Assembly (NCBI GenBank): GCA_017524725.1
Contig: JAFXUZ010000029.1
Span: forward strand, 1-41,671
Source: Clostridia bacterium
GTDB taxonomy: Bacteria; Bacillota; Clostridia; Christensenellales; Aristaeellaceae
Reading direction: 5' to 3'
DNA length: 41,671 nt
The position numbers and the translations under genes were made by a program. Below the pieces are notes generated by a model that saw nothing but the letters and a program-made list of their open reading frames with translations, searched no databases and had not been told where the DNA came from. Below are positions 21,686 through 30,176 of this stretch, piece after piece; the first letter of the stretch is position 1; each line of letters opens with the position of its first letter.

Positions 21686-22963
21686 TCAGTCTTTCCGGAC
21701 GCGCACTGCCCATTCGCCGTAATCAGCGCCGGTGTACATGTCGAAGTCTTTATCGAAGCTGTATCCGTCCGGCACCTTCATCAGCTGCACGTGGTAATTA
21801 TCCTTCGCGCCGTCGAAGGCGGCGATCCCGTTCCTGTCGGATATGCAGGGCGTGCAGGTGGCGTCCGTGCAGAAAATGACGGCCGCGCCGGCCACGGGCT
21901 CCCCGTACTGGTCCAGAATATGCACGATATAGCGCTCCGCGGCCGTGTCCAACGCCGGGGCGGCGTCCGCGAACTGCCAGGAAATGTCCGGATGGCCGAG
22001 CCCGCGGAGATAGTCCGCAGCGGCTTCAATGGCTTCTTCTGAACTGATCAGGAAGAAATCGATCATGTCCCTGTCGTCTTCTCCGAGAAGAGCGTCGCCC
22101 AGCTCACAGGGGATAAACCCCCGTTCGTCACCGGATACCGGCATGCTGTACGCAAAGCCGCCCCTTTCTGAAGGGAGGTCACGGACCGAAATGAAGACCT
22201 TTCCGTCCGTAAACATCATGTCGGATATGTTGTCCGCCGCGGCGACCTCAAAACACAGGCGCGCCGGATCCTCCGTGACCACATAACCCATGACCGGGGA
22301 GTCAATGTCCGATGCGCTGAATTCGACCGCCCAGGCGGAAGTGTTTTCCACGGTCACCTTCCGGCTTGCGGATACCGGGTACGCGGCGGTGGAAGTGTCC
22401 GCGGGGATATTGTCAAGCACGGAGGTCTGGGTATAGCCGTCCCCCAGGAAGTATTCCAGCACCCGCGCGATCTCCGCCGTGCTGTGGAACAGGTTGGCGT
22501 GATGGAAGGCAAGATTGCCGAAACGGTCGATGACCACCGTCGTCGGGTAGTTGGGTACATGGGTATACGCGTCCAGCCTGGCGCCGTCGTCCCATCCCAT
22601 GGGGAAGGACACGCCGTATTCCGCGCGGAGCGCTTCGACCGCCTCCATGGTGTCCCCCTGAGAGGAGGACAGGCCGAGGAACGCGGCGCGGCCGCCGTAG
22701 AGTTCATACGCCTCGTTAAGGAAAGGGAATTCCATTTTGCAGGGCGCGCACCAGGTGGCGAAAAAATTGATCAGGACGGCGTCGTGGGTCTTCAGCGCTT
22801 CGGAAAGGGAAAAGGTGTTTCCCTGCGTGTCCGTCACGGTGAAATCCGCGTACTTTTCTCCCGGACGCGCGGTTTCCGCCGCGGTCTCAACTTCCGAAAA
22901 AGCCGAGCCGAGACACAGCGCCGGCAGCAGCAGGGCCAATAAAACAGCCAGGATCTTCTTCAT
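21686..22963 (-). CDS. Secreted TlpA-like thioredoxin with C-terminal beta domain
   Basis: A 425-residue exported protein. Residues 1-23 are a signal peptide (MKKILAVLLALLLPALCLGS). Residues about 33-175 are a TlpA/ResA-like thioredoxin domain with redox motif WCAPCK (cysteines 72 and 75) and the cis-proline segment YPTTVVID. About 190-350 is a domain I do not recognise. About 350-400 (YIVHILDQYGEPVAGAAVIFCTD) resembles the prealbumin-like/CnaB surface fold. It probably acts in thiol exchange outside the membrane, though no cytochrome-maturation genes are nearby. Start chosen at 22963, where GGAGGT precedes the ATG; 113 upstream codons of the open frame are not coding. Confidence 0.85.
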   Translation of the reverse strand: MKKILAVLLALLLPALCLGSAFSEVETAAETARPGEKYADFTVTDTQGNTFSLSEALKTHDAVLINFFATWCAPCKMEFPFLNEAYELYGGRAAFLGLSSSQGDTMEAVEALRAEYGVSFPMGWDDGARLDAYTHVPNYPTTVVIDRFGNLAFHHANLFHSTAEIARVLEYFLGDGYTQTSVLDNIPADTSTAAYPVSASRKVTVENTSAWAVEFSASDIDSPVMGYVVTEDPARLCFEVAAADNISDMMFTDGKVFISVRDLPSERGGFAYSMPVSGDERGFIPCELGDALLGEDDRDMIDFFLISSEEAIEAAADYLRGLGHPDISWQFADAAPALDTAAERYIVHILDQYGEPVAGAAVIFCTDATCTPCISDRNGIAAFDGAKDNYHVQLMKVPDGYSFDKDFDMYTGADYGEWAVRVRKD

Positions 22964-23193
22964 AAATGGACCTCCGATCACGGATCGTTTTAACGGACAG
23001 GCCGGATGGGAGCGGACGCGGGAAACGGAATACGGACCGCCGCCTGCGGACCTGCCGGTATAATAATTCACCGGACAGGGGAAAAACCCTGCCCGGCGGA
23101 TACGCATTATTAAGTTCGGGCTTCGCACGATCCGGCCATACGGCGACATTATAAAACCATGCTGCCTGCGCTTTTGAATGCGGAATGCCTTTT

Positions 23194-23655
23194 TCATTCT
23201 TCGGAATAATCTTCCTCGATATCGGAGACGGGGATATCCAGTTCGTCGGCGTATTTTCCGACGGCGGTTTCGATCAGGCCGTCGACTTCGTCCATAGTGC
23301 ACCGAAGCAGGGCGATGATATACCTGACCAGCGGGATCGACGGCTTTTTCGGGTCTTCGGCAAAGCCTGCAAACATATCGAAATAATCTCCCACTTCAAC
23401 GCCGTCGAAATCGTGGGTAAAGTAAGACCCCATCCATTCCAGCGTTTTGTCGTCTTCCTCGACGGCCTTATCGTGAACGTCCCTGTCGAGAAGGAAAAAG
23501 TGGGGGATGCCGTCGCATTCCACTGCGGTGATCCACCGGGAGGCGCTGCCGTCGCTGAAACGTACGGTAACGACGACATTGCCGGAAACGGGGCCGCAGG
23601 CGAAACCGCCGCGGGTCAGGCCGCACTTCGCTTCTTCGATCAGATACCTTTTCAT
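23194..23655 (-). CDS. Conserved-looking acidic protein of unknown function
   Basis: A 153-residue soluble, strongly acidic protein (tail VSDIEEDYSEE) that I do not recognise. The first half is predicted beta-rich (GNVVVTVRFSDGSASRWITAVECDGIPHFFLLD) and the second half helical. The start follows AGGAGG at 9 nt; an upstream ATG fourteen codons earlier lacks a ribosome-binding site. Single gene, preceded by a bidirectional terminator. Confidence 0.75.
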   Translation of the reverse strand: MKRYLIEEAKCGLTRGGFACGPVSGNVVVTVRFSDGSASRWITAVECDGIPHFFLLDRDVHDKAVEEDDKTLEWMGSYFTHDFDGVEVGDYFDMFAGFAEDPKKPSIPLVRYIIALLRCTMDEVDGLIETAVGKYADELDIPVSDIEEDYSEE

Positions 23656-23733
23656 GTTTTTATCCTCCTCTGTGTTCCGTCGGTTTTCTGTCATGGTTTC
23701 CCCTGACAGTGAATATCATATCCTCCCGTGAAA

Positions 23734-23765
23734 TAAAAAAGTGGACCCGGAAGGTCCATTTTTTT
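23734..23765. terminator. Bidirectional terminator (rnz and opposite strand)
   Basis: TGGACC (23742-23747) pairs with GGTCCA (23753-23758) around CGGAA. It is followed by seven T on the plus strand and by CTTTTTTATTT on the minus strand. It ends the rnz transcript. Confidence 0.85.
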
Positions 23766-23832
23766 GAGCGGTCTGTGTTTTTGAAGGGGCGGAGCCGCCT
23801 GACGCGGGGCCTGCGCCGCCTCCGACCGTGTT

Positions 23833-24762
23833 TTATTCCTTCTCGAAGCTGAGGGTCATGCGCATGCCGTCCTGCCCGCATACAGTATTTTCAAAGATCC
23901 GGGCGGCGTTGGGCAGGTATTCCGGGGGATCCTTGATCATCTGGGAATAGTGCGCAAGCCAAAGCAGTTTTACCCCGGCCTGCGAGGCGGTAAAAGCCGC
24001 CTGCGCGAAGTTCATGTGCCCGTGATCGACGGCCAGGTCCGCCTGTCCGTCTTCGCCGTAGGTCGCTTCGCAGATCAGGAGATCGGCGCCTTTTGCCGCG
24101 TTCGTCAGCGCGGGGCAGGCCGCGGTATCGCCGGAAAACACGAATTTAAGTCCTTTGCGGGGTCCGCCCAATACCTGCTCCGGAAGGATCATGTCATCGC
24201 CCGATTGCACGCTCCGGCCTTTTTGCAAAACCCCCCACAGGTTCACGGGAACGCCCAGGTCCTTCGCCCGCTGCGGCATGAACCTGCCTGCCCGGCCCAA
24301 GGTAAAGCAATATCCCTGGCTGGGCACCCGGTGTTCTGTCCTGAAGGAGGCCAGCTTTGCCTCCGGCGGCCAGCCCCTCACCAGGTCCGCGGGCCGCAGG
24401 CCTCCTTCCGGAAGGGCGATCGGCCTGATGTCGTAGGTCACAGAGCCCGCCAGCTTCAGTATCGGCGCAAGCGCCTCATGCAGTCCGGCGGGACCGGTGA
24501 CGTACAAAGGCTCCGTGCGGCCCAGGCTGCACATGGTCTGCATCAGGCCCGGAAGACCGAAAATGTGATCTCCATGGTAATGGGTCAGGGCGATGATATC
24601 CGCCTTCATCAGGCTGACGCCGGCTTTTCTCGCGGCGCTCTGGGTGCCCTCGCCGCAGTCGAACAAAACGGTATGGCCGGCGCAGGTCAGCGTCACCGCG
24701 GTCAGCGCCCGGTCCGGCAAAGGAACGAGCGCCGAGGTCCCGAGCAAAGTAATATCTATCAC
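23833..24762 (-). CDS. rnz: Ribonuclease Z
   Basis: A 309-residue metallo-beta-lactamase-fold tRNA 3' endonuclease of standard length. The zinc motif HYHGDH is at 61-66, and FDCGEGTQ (34-41) matches the RNase Z signature. Later metal ligands are in FVFSGDTAAC, the exosite-side DHGHMNF and the final LAHYSQ. It trims the 3' trailer of tRNA precursors lacking encoded CCA. Single gene with its own terminator downstream. Confidence 0.93.
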   Translation of the reverse strand: MIDITLLGTSALVPLPDRALTAVTLTCAGHTVLFDCGEGTQSAARKAGVSLMKADIIALTHYHGDHIFGLPGLMQTMCSLGRTEPLYVTGPAGLHEALAPILKLAGSVTYDIRPIALPEGGLRPADLVRGWPPEAKLASFRTEHRVPSQGYCFTLGRAGRFMPQRAKDLGVPVNLWGVLQKGRSVQSGDDMILPEQVLGGPRKGLKFVFSGDTAACPALTNAAKGADLLICEATYGEDGQADLAVDHGHMNFAQAAFTASQAGVKLLWLAHYSQMIKDPPEYLPNAARIFENTVCGQDGMRMTLSFEKE

Positions 24763-25047
24763 GGCCAGATCACCCCGTTCTCTGTTTTTGCGTTCCTTCC
24801 GCGGCCCCGGTGTCTGACGGAACCGGCCTTCCCGGGGACGCTCCGGGAAAGAGATTTGCCGGACACGTCCGTGAAAAAAGACCTGTTTCCGCCCCGGCAG
24901 GATCCCCGCATATGCCTGACTGTCGGCATCCGGTTTCCCCGCTGTGCATCGGTCCCCGGAACCGAAGGAGATCCGGCAATCTCAATATTACGTTTCAAAG
25001 CAGTCGGAGTCAATGCTTTTTTGAAGTGAGCGCTTTCGCATGCCCGA

Positions 25048-25068
25048 CACAGAGAACCGTCCCCTGTG
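25048..25068 (-). repeat. R2 quasi-palindromic repeat, copy 2
   Basis: The exact reverse complement of the 21-bp element at 14255-14275. It is immediately followed by R3 copy 2, two bases away. Confidence 0.75.
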
Positions 25069-25070
25069 TT

Positions 25071-25120
25071 CGGGGCAACGCCCATGCCGCGGGGGTTCGG
25101 GGGCCGCGGAGGCCCCTGAA
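25071..25120 (+). repeat. R3 GC-rich repeat, copy 2
   Basis: CGGGGCAACGCCCATGCCGC...GGTTCGGGGGCCGCGGAGG... with the same internal hairpin as 20507-20556; the two differ by a few bases and a one-base gap. Confidence 0.75.
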
Positions 25121-25141
25121 AAGCGGCGGGCCAAAGAAAGC

Positions 25142-25170
25142 AAAGGACGGAGGAACCCCCTCCGCCCTTT
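25142..25170 (-). terminator. Probable terminator of the arginine operon
   Basis: AAAGGACGGAGG (25142-25153) pairs with CCTCCGCCCTTT (25159-25170) with one mismatch. On the minus strand a modest T-rich GCTTTCTTT follows. It lies 20 nt after the argF stop. Confidence 0.6.
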
Positions 25171-25189
25171 ATATTTCGTCCGTTTTCCT

Positions 25190-26176
25190 TTACAGCGTGG
25201 CGGCCATGACGGCCTTGATGGTGTGCATGCGGTTTTCGGCCTCGTCAAAGACGATGGAACGGCTGCTTTCGAAGGCCTCGTCGGTGACCTCCATGCAGTC
25301 GATGCCGAATTTTTCATAGATGGCCCGGCCGGTCTCGGTCTTCAGGTCGTGGAAAGCGGGCAGGCAGTGCATGAAAACGCAGTCGTCTCCGGCTTTTTCA
25401 AGCAGCGGCAGCGTCACCCGGTAGGGGGACAGGTCGCGGATGCGCTTTTCCCACACCTCTTCCTTTTCGCCCATGGACACCCATACGTCGGTGTAGATCA
25501 CGTCGCAGCCCGCGGTCCCGGGATAAGCGGGATCGGCGGTGAAGGTGAGGGTGGAGCCGCTCTTTTCCGCCTCGGCAAGGCACTCGGCGCGCAGGTCCTC
25601 GTTGGGCCAGTATTCTTCGGGAGCGCAGGCGATGAAGTCCAGTCCCATTTTGGCGCAGCCGATCATCAGGCTGTTGCCCATGTTGTAGCGCGCGTCGCCC
25701 ATATAGCAAAGCCTTATCCCCTTCAGGCGGCCGAAACGCTCGCGGATGGTCAGGAAGTCCGCCAGGATCTGGGTGGGATGGTATTCGTTGGTGAGCCCGT
25801 TCCATACCGGCACGCCGGAGAACCTTGCCAGGTCCTCCACGATCTCCTGCCCGAAGCCCCGGTATTCGATGCCGTCGAACATGCGTCCCAGCACCCGGGC
25901 GGTGTCGGCGATGGATTCCTTTTTGCCGATCTGGGAGGACTTGGGATCCAGGTATACCGGATGCATACCCAGGTCCGCGGCCGCCACCTCAAAGGAACAG
26001 CGGGTGCGGGTGGAGGTCTTTTCGAAGATCAGGGCTACATTTTTGCCCTCGTGCAGGCGGTGGGGGACGCCGTTTTTCTTTTTCCGCTTCAGTTCGGCGG
26101 CCATGTCCAGCAGAGAGAGGATCTCCTGCGCGGAAAAATCCCTGAGGGTCAAAAAGCTTCTTCCTTTCAGGTCCAT
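25190..26176 (-). CDS. argF: Ornithine carbamoyltransferase
   Basis: A 328-residue OTCase joining carbamoyl phosphate and ornithine to make citrulline, the sixth step of arginine synthesis. The carbamoyl-phosphate motif STRTR is at 55-59 (in [12 protein letters not shown]), with the ornithine motif near MHCLPAFHD and the Gln/His loop in NEYHPTQ. Length is normal for the family. Start at 26176 after AGGAGGT; 20 upstream codons have no ribosome-binding site. The biosynthetic role is clear because it closes the arg operon. Last gene before the terminator. Confidence 0.96.
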   Translation of the reverse strand: MDLKGRSFLTLRDFSAQEILSLLDMAAELKRKKKNGVPHRLHEGKNVALIFEKTSTRTRCSFEVAAADLGMHPVYLDPKSSQIGKKESIADTARVLGRMFDGIEYRGFGQEIVEDLARFSGVPVWNGLTNEYHPTQILADFLTIRERFGRLKGIRLCYMGDARYNMGNSLMIGCAKMGLDFIACAPEEYWPNEDLRAECLAEAEKSGSTLTFTADPAYPGTAGCDVIYTDVWVSMGEKEEVWEKRIRDLSPYRVTLPLLEKAGDDCVFMHCLPAFHDLKTETGRAIYEKFGIDCMEVTDEAFESSRSIVFDEAENRMHTIKAVMAATL

Positions 26177-26254
26177 GGGTGTTACCTCCTGTGAAAACGC
26201 GCCGCGCAGGCGGCGGATGTGTTCGGGTCCGGGCAAAAGCGTTGGGGAAGGGGA

Positions 26255-27430
26255 TCAGATGTCCGCGAAGGCTTCCTTCAGGACGCCGACGGCTTTTTTG
26301 AGCAGGTCCATGGGGATGTTCAGGGGCGGCAGCAGGCGCACCCTGTCCTTGGCGGTGAGGCACAGAACGCCTTTTTCACGGCAGGCGGCGAGCACGTCGG
26401 CGCTCTTCCGCTGCCCTTTGATGCCGATCATCAGGCCCAGGCCGGAGACGCTTTCCACACCTTTGGCGCCCGTAAGCTCATTGAAGATGTAATCCGAGCG
26501 CTCCCGTACCCCGGCAAGAAGGTCCTCGTCCAGACGGGAAAGGACGCTCAGCGCCCCGGCGCAGGCCACCGGGTTCCCGCCGAAGGTGGAGCCGTGATCG
26601 CCCCGCCCCAGCACATGGCAGCACTTTTCGCCCATCATGCAGGCGCCCAGGGGCAGTCCGCCCGCCAGTCCCTTGGCGGTGGTGACCACGTCCGGAACGA
26701 TACCGAACTGCATATAGGCGTACAGCGTGCCGGTGCGCCCGTTGCCGGTCTGCACCTCGTCGGCCATCAGCAGAAGGTCCTCCCGGTCGCAGATCTCCCT
26801 GAGGCCCCGTACAAAGGCGGGATCCAGCGGCATCACGCCGCCCTCGCCCTGCACAGGCTCGAAAAGGATGCCGGCGCATTTGTGTTCCGCGACCAGCTTT
26901 TCAACGCCGGCCAGGTCCCCGGGATCGGCGTAAAGGAAGCCCGGGGTCAGGGGCGTGAAGGACTTGTGGAACACGTCCTGGCCGGTGGCGGCCAGGGTGG
27001 TCAGGGTGCGCCCGTGGAAGGAATTTTTCAGGGTGATGATGTGAAAGTATTCCGGGCCCCGCTTGTCCTGGGCGTATTTGCGGGCCACCTTGATGGCGCA
27101 TTCGTTGGCCTCGGCGCCGGAATTGCCGAAGAACACCTTCTTCATCCCCGTGCGTTGGCAGAGCATTTCCGCCAGGCGCGCGCAGGGAGCGGTGTAATAC
27201 AGGTTGGAAGCGTGCTGGAGGGTGTGCAGCTGCTTTGTGACGGCGTCTGCCCAGGCTTCGTCGGCATAGCCGAAGGTGTTGACGGCGATGCCGGTGCCCA
27301 GGTCGATGTATTCCCTGCCGTTTTCATCCCGGCAAAGCGCGCCGGAGCCCGAAACGATGGCTACGGGGAACCGGGCGTAGGTGTCGGCGACATATTCCCT
27401 GTCCAGGGCCATGATCCCGTTTTCTGACAT
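26255..27430 (-). CDS. argD: Acetylornithine aminotransferase
   Basis: A 391-residue class III PLP aminotransferase converting N-acetylglutamate semialdehyde to N-acetylornithine with glutamate. Seen: NSGAEANECAIKVARKY (phosphate-binding), FEPVQGEGG, ADEVQTGNGRTG and the PLP lysine in TTAKGLAGGLPLGA. Normal length. The start at 27430 has a GGCGGG-type, somewhat weak ribosome-binding site. It lies between argB and argF with gaps of about 80 bp, all in one direction. Confidence 0.95.
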   Translation of the reverse strand: MSENGIMALDREYVADTYARFPVAIVSGSGALCRDENGREYIDLGTGIAVNTFGYADEAWADAVTKQLHTLQHASNLYYTAPCARLAEMLCQRTGMKKVFFGNSGAEANECAIKVARKYAQDKRGPEYFHIITLKNSFHGRTLTTLAATGQDVFHKSFTPLTPGFLYADPGDLAGVEKLVAEHKCAGILFEPVQGEGGVMPLDPAFVRGLREICDREDLLLMADEVQTGNGRTGTLYAYMQFGIVPDVVTTAKGLAGGLPLGACMMGEKCCHVLGRGDHGSTFGGNPVACAGALSVLSRLDEDLLAGVRERSDYIFNELTGAKGVESVSGLGLMIGIKGQRKSADVLAACREKGVLCLTAKDRVRLLPPLNIPMDLLKKAVGVLKEAFADI

Positions 27431-27509
27431 AAAGCTTTTCCCGCCTTTTTTGTTTTTCCGTCGGCCGGGGGACTTTGGCTGTTCCGCCGGCCGCATATGC
27501 CGCGCTGAA

Positions 27510-28370
27510 TCAGGGCTCCACCATGGTGCCCGCGCCTTCGTTGGTCAGCAGCTCCTGCAAAAGCGCGTGGGGGATGGTGCCGTCCATGATGATGACCTTT
27601 TTTACGCCCAGGTCGATGGCGCGGATGCAGCAGTCCACCTTGGGGATCATGCCGCCGGAGATGATGCCGGAATCGTACAGGCTGCGGGCGTCCCGGACCG
27701 AGACCTGTGATATCAGGGTGGAGGGATCGTCCTTGTCCCGCAGGATGCCGGCAATGTCGGTCATCATGATCAGCCTCTTGGCCCCCAAGGCGCCGGCGAT
27801 GTAGGCGGCGGCGGTGTCGCCGTTAACGTTGTATACATTGCCCTGCCGGTCGCAGCCCAGGGTGGATACCACCGGGATGTAGCCCTTTTCCAACAGGTCC
27901 AGGATCGGCTGGGTGTTGACCCGGGTCACCGTGCCGACGAAGCCAAGGCGTTCGTCCTTGGGCCGGGCCTCGATCAGCCGTCCGTCCATGCCGGAAATGC
28001 CCATGGCCTTGCCGCCCTTGGTCTGCAGAAGGTTCACCAGGGTCTTGTTGATCCGGCCTGCCAGGACCATCTGGACGATGTCCACGGTCTCCTTGTCGGT
28101 GACCCGCAGGCCGTCCACGAACTCGCTTTTTTTGCCCAGGCGCTGCATGGTCTCGGTGATCTCGGGGCCGCCGCCGTGGACCAGGACCACCTTGACCCCG
28201 ATGAGCTGCAGGAGCACCATGTCCTCCATGACCTGCTGCTTGAGCTGCTCGTTGATCATGGCGTTGCCGCCGTACTTGACCACGACGATCTGCCCGTTGT
28301 ACTTCTGGATCAGAGGCAGGGCCTGCACGATGACCTCAGCCCGCTGGTGATTGGTGAATGATGATTCCAT
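27510..28370 (-). CDS. argB: N-acetylglutamate kinase
   Basis: A 286-residue amino-acid kinase phosphorylating N-acetylglutamate, the second step and usual feedback point. Family motifs: VVKYGGNAM near the N-terminus (phosphate-binding lysine), VLVHGGGPEI, NVNGDTAAAYIAGALGAKRLIMMTDI and the late GGMIPK. The N-terminal helix (about 25 residues before the kinase core) is of the kind found in arginine-sensitive hexameric enzymes, so feedback inhibition is plausible. A modest AGGAAG precedes the start. Repeat copy C lies directly upstream. Confidence 0.95.
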   Translation of the reverse strand: MESSFTNHQRAEVIVQALPLIQKYNGQIVVVKYGGNAMINEQLKQQVMEDMVLLQLIGVKVVLVHGGGPEITETMQRLGKKSEFVDGLRVTDKETVDIVQMVLAGRINKTLVNLLQTKGGKAMGISGMDGRLIEARPKDERLGFVGTVTRVNTQPILDLLEKGYIPVVSTLGCDRQGNVYNVNGDTAAAYIAGALGAKRLIMMTDIAGILRDKDDPSTLISQVSVRDARSLYDSGIISGGMIPKVDCCIRAIDLGVKKVIIMDGTIPHALLQELLTNEGAGTMVEP

Positions 28371-28409
28371 TTTTTTCTTTACTTCCTTTAATGACTTGAG
28401 TTCAGCCCG

Positions 28410-28473
28410 ATAAGAGAGACGAGTTTGGCGTACTCTTTATGATCTCTGAGCGCCGGTGAGGGCAGGAAAAACC
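28410..28473 (+). repeat. R1 repeat, copy C
   Basis: Third R1 element, with a short internal deletion (about 6 bp) after GAGTTT. In the direction of transcription it begins one base after the argJ stop codon and ends about 40 nt before the argB start. Confidence 0.8.
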
Positions 28474-28474
28474 T

Positions 28475-29713
28475 TCAGGTGCGGTAGTCCCCGTTGATCT
28501 TCACATAATCGTATGTCAGGTCGCAGCCCCAGGCCGTGGCCTCGCAGGAACCCATGTGCATATCGCAGGAGAAGCGCACGGCTTTTTCTGAAAGCAGGGC
28601 GAGGGCCCTGTCCTCGTCGAAAGCCTGGACGCGTCCGCCGGTGTAGAAGACCACGCGTCCGCTGTCGCCCTCCAGGAACACCTCGATATTGGCGGGGTCG
28701 AAGTCCACCCCCGCGTAGCCCAGGGCGCACAGGATGCGGCCGCAGTTGGCATCCTTTCCGAAGACCATCGCCTTGACCAGGCTGGAGGAGACCACGGACT
28801 TGGCCAGCGTTTTCGCGTGCTCTTTGGTGTCCGCGCCGTATACCCGCATCTCCAGCAGGTGCGTCGCGCCTTCGCCGTCCCCGGCCATGGTCACGGCCAG
28901 GCTGCGGCAGACGGTAAAGAGCGCTTCCCGGAACAGGCCGTAGGATTGCCCTTCGGAAACGATGGGCGTGTTGCCGGCCAGACCGTTCGCCATTACCAGC
29001 AGGGTGTCGTTGGTGGAGGTGTCCCCGTCCACGGTGATCATGTTGAAGGTGTCCTGCACCACGCCTGCAAGGGCTTTCTGTAAAAACGCCTGATCGATGG
29101 CGCAGTCGGTGGTGAGGTAGGCGAGCATGGTGCACATATTCGGGTGGATCATGCCGGAGCCCTTGCACATGCCGCCGAGGCGCACGGTGACGCTGCCGCC
29201 GTCAGGCGAGGGCAGGTCGAAGGCCACGGCGCATTCCTTGTTGACGGTGTCAGTGGTCATGATGGCGCGGCTGGCTTTGGTGCCGGCTTCCGGGGTGTCG
29301 GCGAGGGTCTCCTTCATCATCGCGACTCCGGAGGTGATCTTGTCCAGGGGGATCTGCGGGCCGATGACGCCGGTGGACCCGAGGAGCACCGCGCGGGCGG
29401 GGATCCCCAGGGCGTTCCCGGTGAAAGCCGCGGTCTCCCGGCACAGCCTCAGCCCTTCCTCACCGGTGGCCGCGTTGGCGACTCCGGCGTTGACGACGAC
29501 GGCCCGAGCTGTTTTTTCGTTAGTAACGATGTCCCTGTCCCAAAGGACCGGGGCGGCCTTTACGATGTTGGATGTAAATACGCCGGCCACGGCGCAGTCC
29601 GCGGAGCTGAAAAGCAGGGCCATATCGTCCCTGCCCCTGTATTTGATCCCCGCGGCGCAGCTGGCCGCCGAGAATCCCCTGGCCGCGTTCACGCCGCCTG
29701 TGATCGAAAGCAT
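28475..29713 (-). CDS. argJ: Glutamate N-acetyltransferase / ornithine acetyltransferase
   Basis: A 412-residue ArgJ, which moves the acetyl group from N-acetylornithine back to glutamate; many versions can also use acetyl-CoA. The self-cleavage site is in GMIHPNMCTML: the nucleophile Thr is present, but the residue before it is Cys instead of the usual Ala. Also seen: STGVIGPQIP and MVFGKDANCGRI. The start at 29713 follows GGGGGAG; 24 upstream codons of the open frame belong to the neighbouring gene. The stop codon of the acetyltransferase gene lies one base upstream of the start, so translation is probably coupled. Confidence 0.95.
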   Translation of the reverse strand: MLSITGGVNAARGFSAASCAAGIKYRGRDDMALLFSSADCAVAGVFTSNIVKAAPVLWDRDIVTNEKTARAVVVNAGVANAATGEEGLRLCRETAAFTGNALGIPARAVLLGSTGVIGPQIPLDKITSGVAMMKETLADTPEAGTKASRAIMTTDTVNKECAVAFDLPSPDGGSVTVRLGGMCKGSGMIHPNMCTMLAYLTTDCAIDQAFLQKALAGVVQDTFNMITVDGDTSTNDTLLVMANGLAGNTPIVSEGQSYGLFREALFTVCRSLAVTMAGDGEGATHLLEMRVYGADTKEHAKTLAKSVVSSSLVKAMVFGKDANCGRILCALGYAGVDFDPANIEVFLEGDSGRVVFYTGGRVQAFDEDRALALLSEKAVRFSCDMHMGSCEATAWGCDLTYDYVKINGDYRT

Positions 29714-29714
29714 A

Positions 29715-30176
29715 TCATTCTCCCCCTTTGATAAACTGGGTGATGTTTTTTTCGTTGAGCACGAATTCGTAATAATTGACGTCACTGCAGGTCCAGCCGA
29801 TGGTCTTCCAGAAGGCGTTGCCCGCGCTGTTGTTTTTGAAGGCGATCAGCGACACCTTGTTGATGCCCATTTCCTTCAGCCTGTGCATGCAGTAGGCCAC
29901 CATACCCGTTCCGATGCCCTGCCGCCGGCAGTCCTTCGCCACGCAGACGTGATAGAGCGAGCCCTGGCGGCCGTCCGAGCCGCAGAGGATGGAGCCCACC
30001 ACACGCCCGTCCCGGCGCGCCACCACGCTGGTGGTGGGATTGCGGGCAATGAAGCGCTCGATCTCCTCCCGGGAGTCGTCCAGCACACGGATGCCGAAGC
30101 CGCGTATGGTCATCCACAGCGAGCGGACCTCATCATAATCCGACGCTGTCATGGGCAGGAGCTCCACGTTATCCAT
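29715..30176 (-). CDS. GNAT acetyltransferase inside the arginine operon
   Basis: A 153-residue GNAT. The acetyl-CoA motif A is RRQGIGTGM (about 86-94), preceded by the beta-4 strand LYHVCVAKDC. A C-terminal pattern KNNSAGNAFWKTIGW is typical of GNATs acting on small molecules. It starts inside the last 8 bases of argC and ends one base before argJ, so it is embedded in the arginine operon. A short-type N-acetylglutamate synthase, which primes the cycle, is an attractive guess, but another amine substrate is equally compatible with the sequence. Confidence 0.85.
   Translation of the reverse strand: MDNVELLPMTASDYDEVRSLWMTIRGFGIRVLDDSREEIERFIARNPTTSVVARRDGRVVGSILCGSDGRQGSLYHVCVAKDCRRQGIGTGMVAYCMHRLKEMGINKVSLIAFKNNSAGNAFWKTIGWTCSDVNYYEFVLNEKNITQFIKGGE

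Larger units (their letters stand above)
24763..25189. other. Non-coding stretch with R2, R3 and the arg operon terminator
   Basis: No gene is seen between rnz and argF. It holds an R2 copy (25048-25068) directly followed by an R3 copy (25071-25120) and then the hairpin ending the arginine operon (25142-25170). The rest, about 24763-25046, carries no recognisable feature. Confidence 0.55.

Noticed and set aside
29780..30117. Alternative minus-strand frames inside the GNAT gene
   Set aside because: The GNAT frame alone has the acetyl-CoA motif and fits the operon overlaps.
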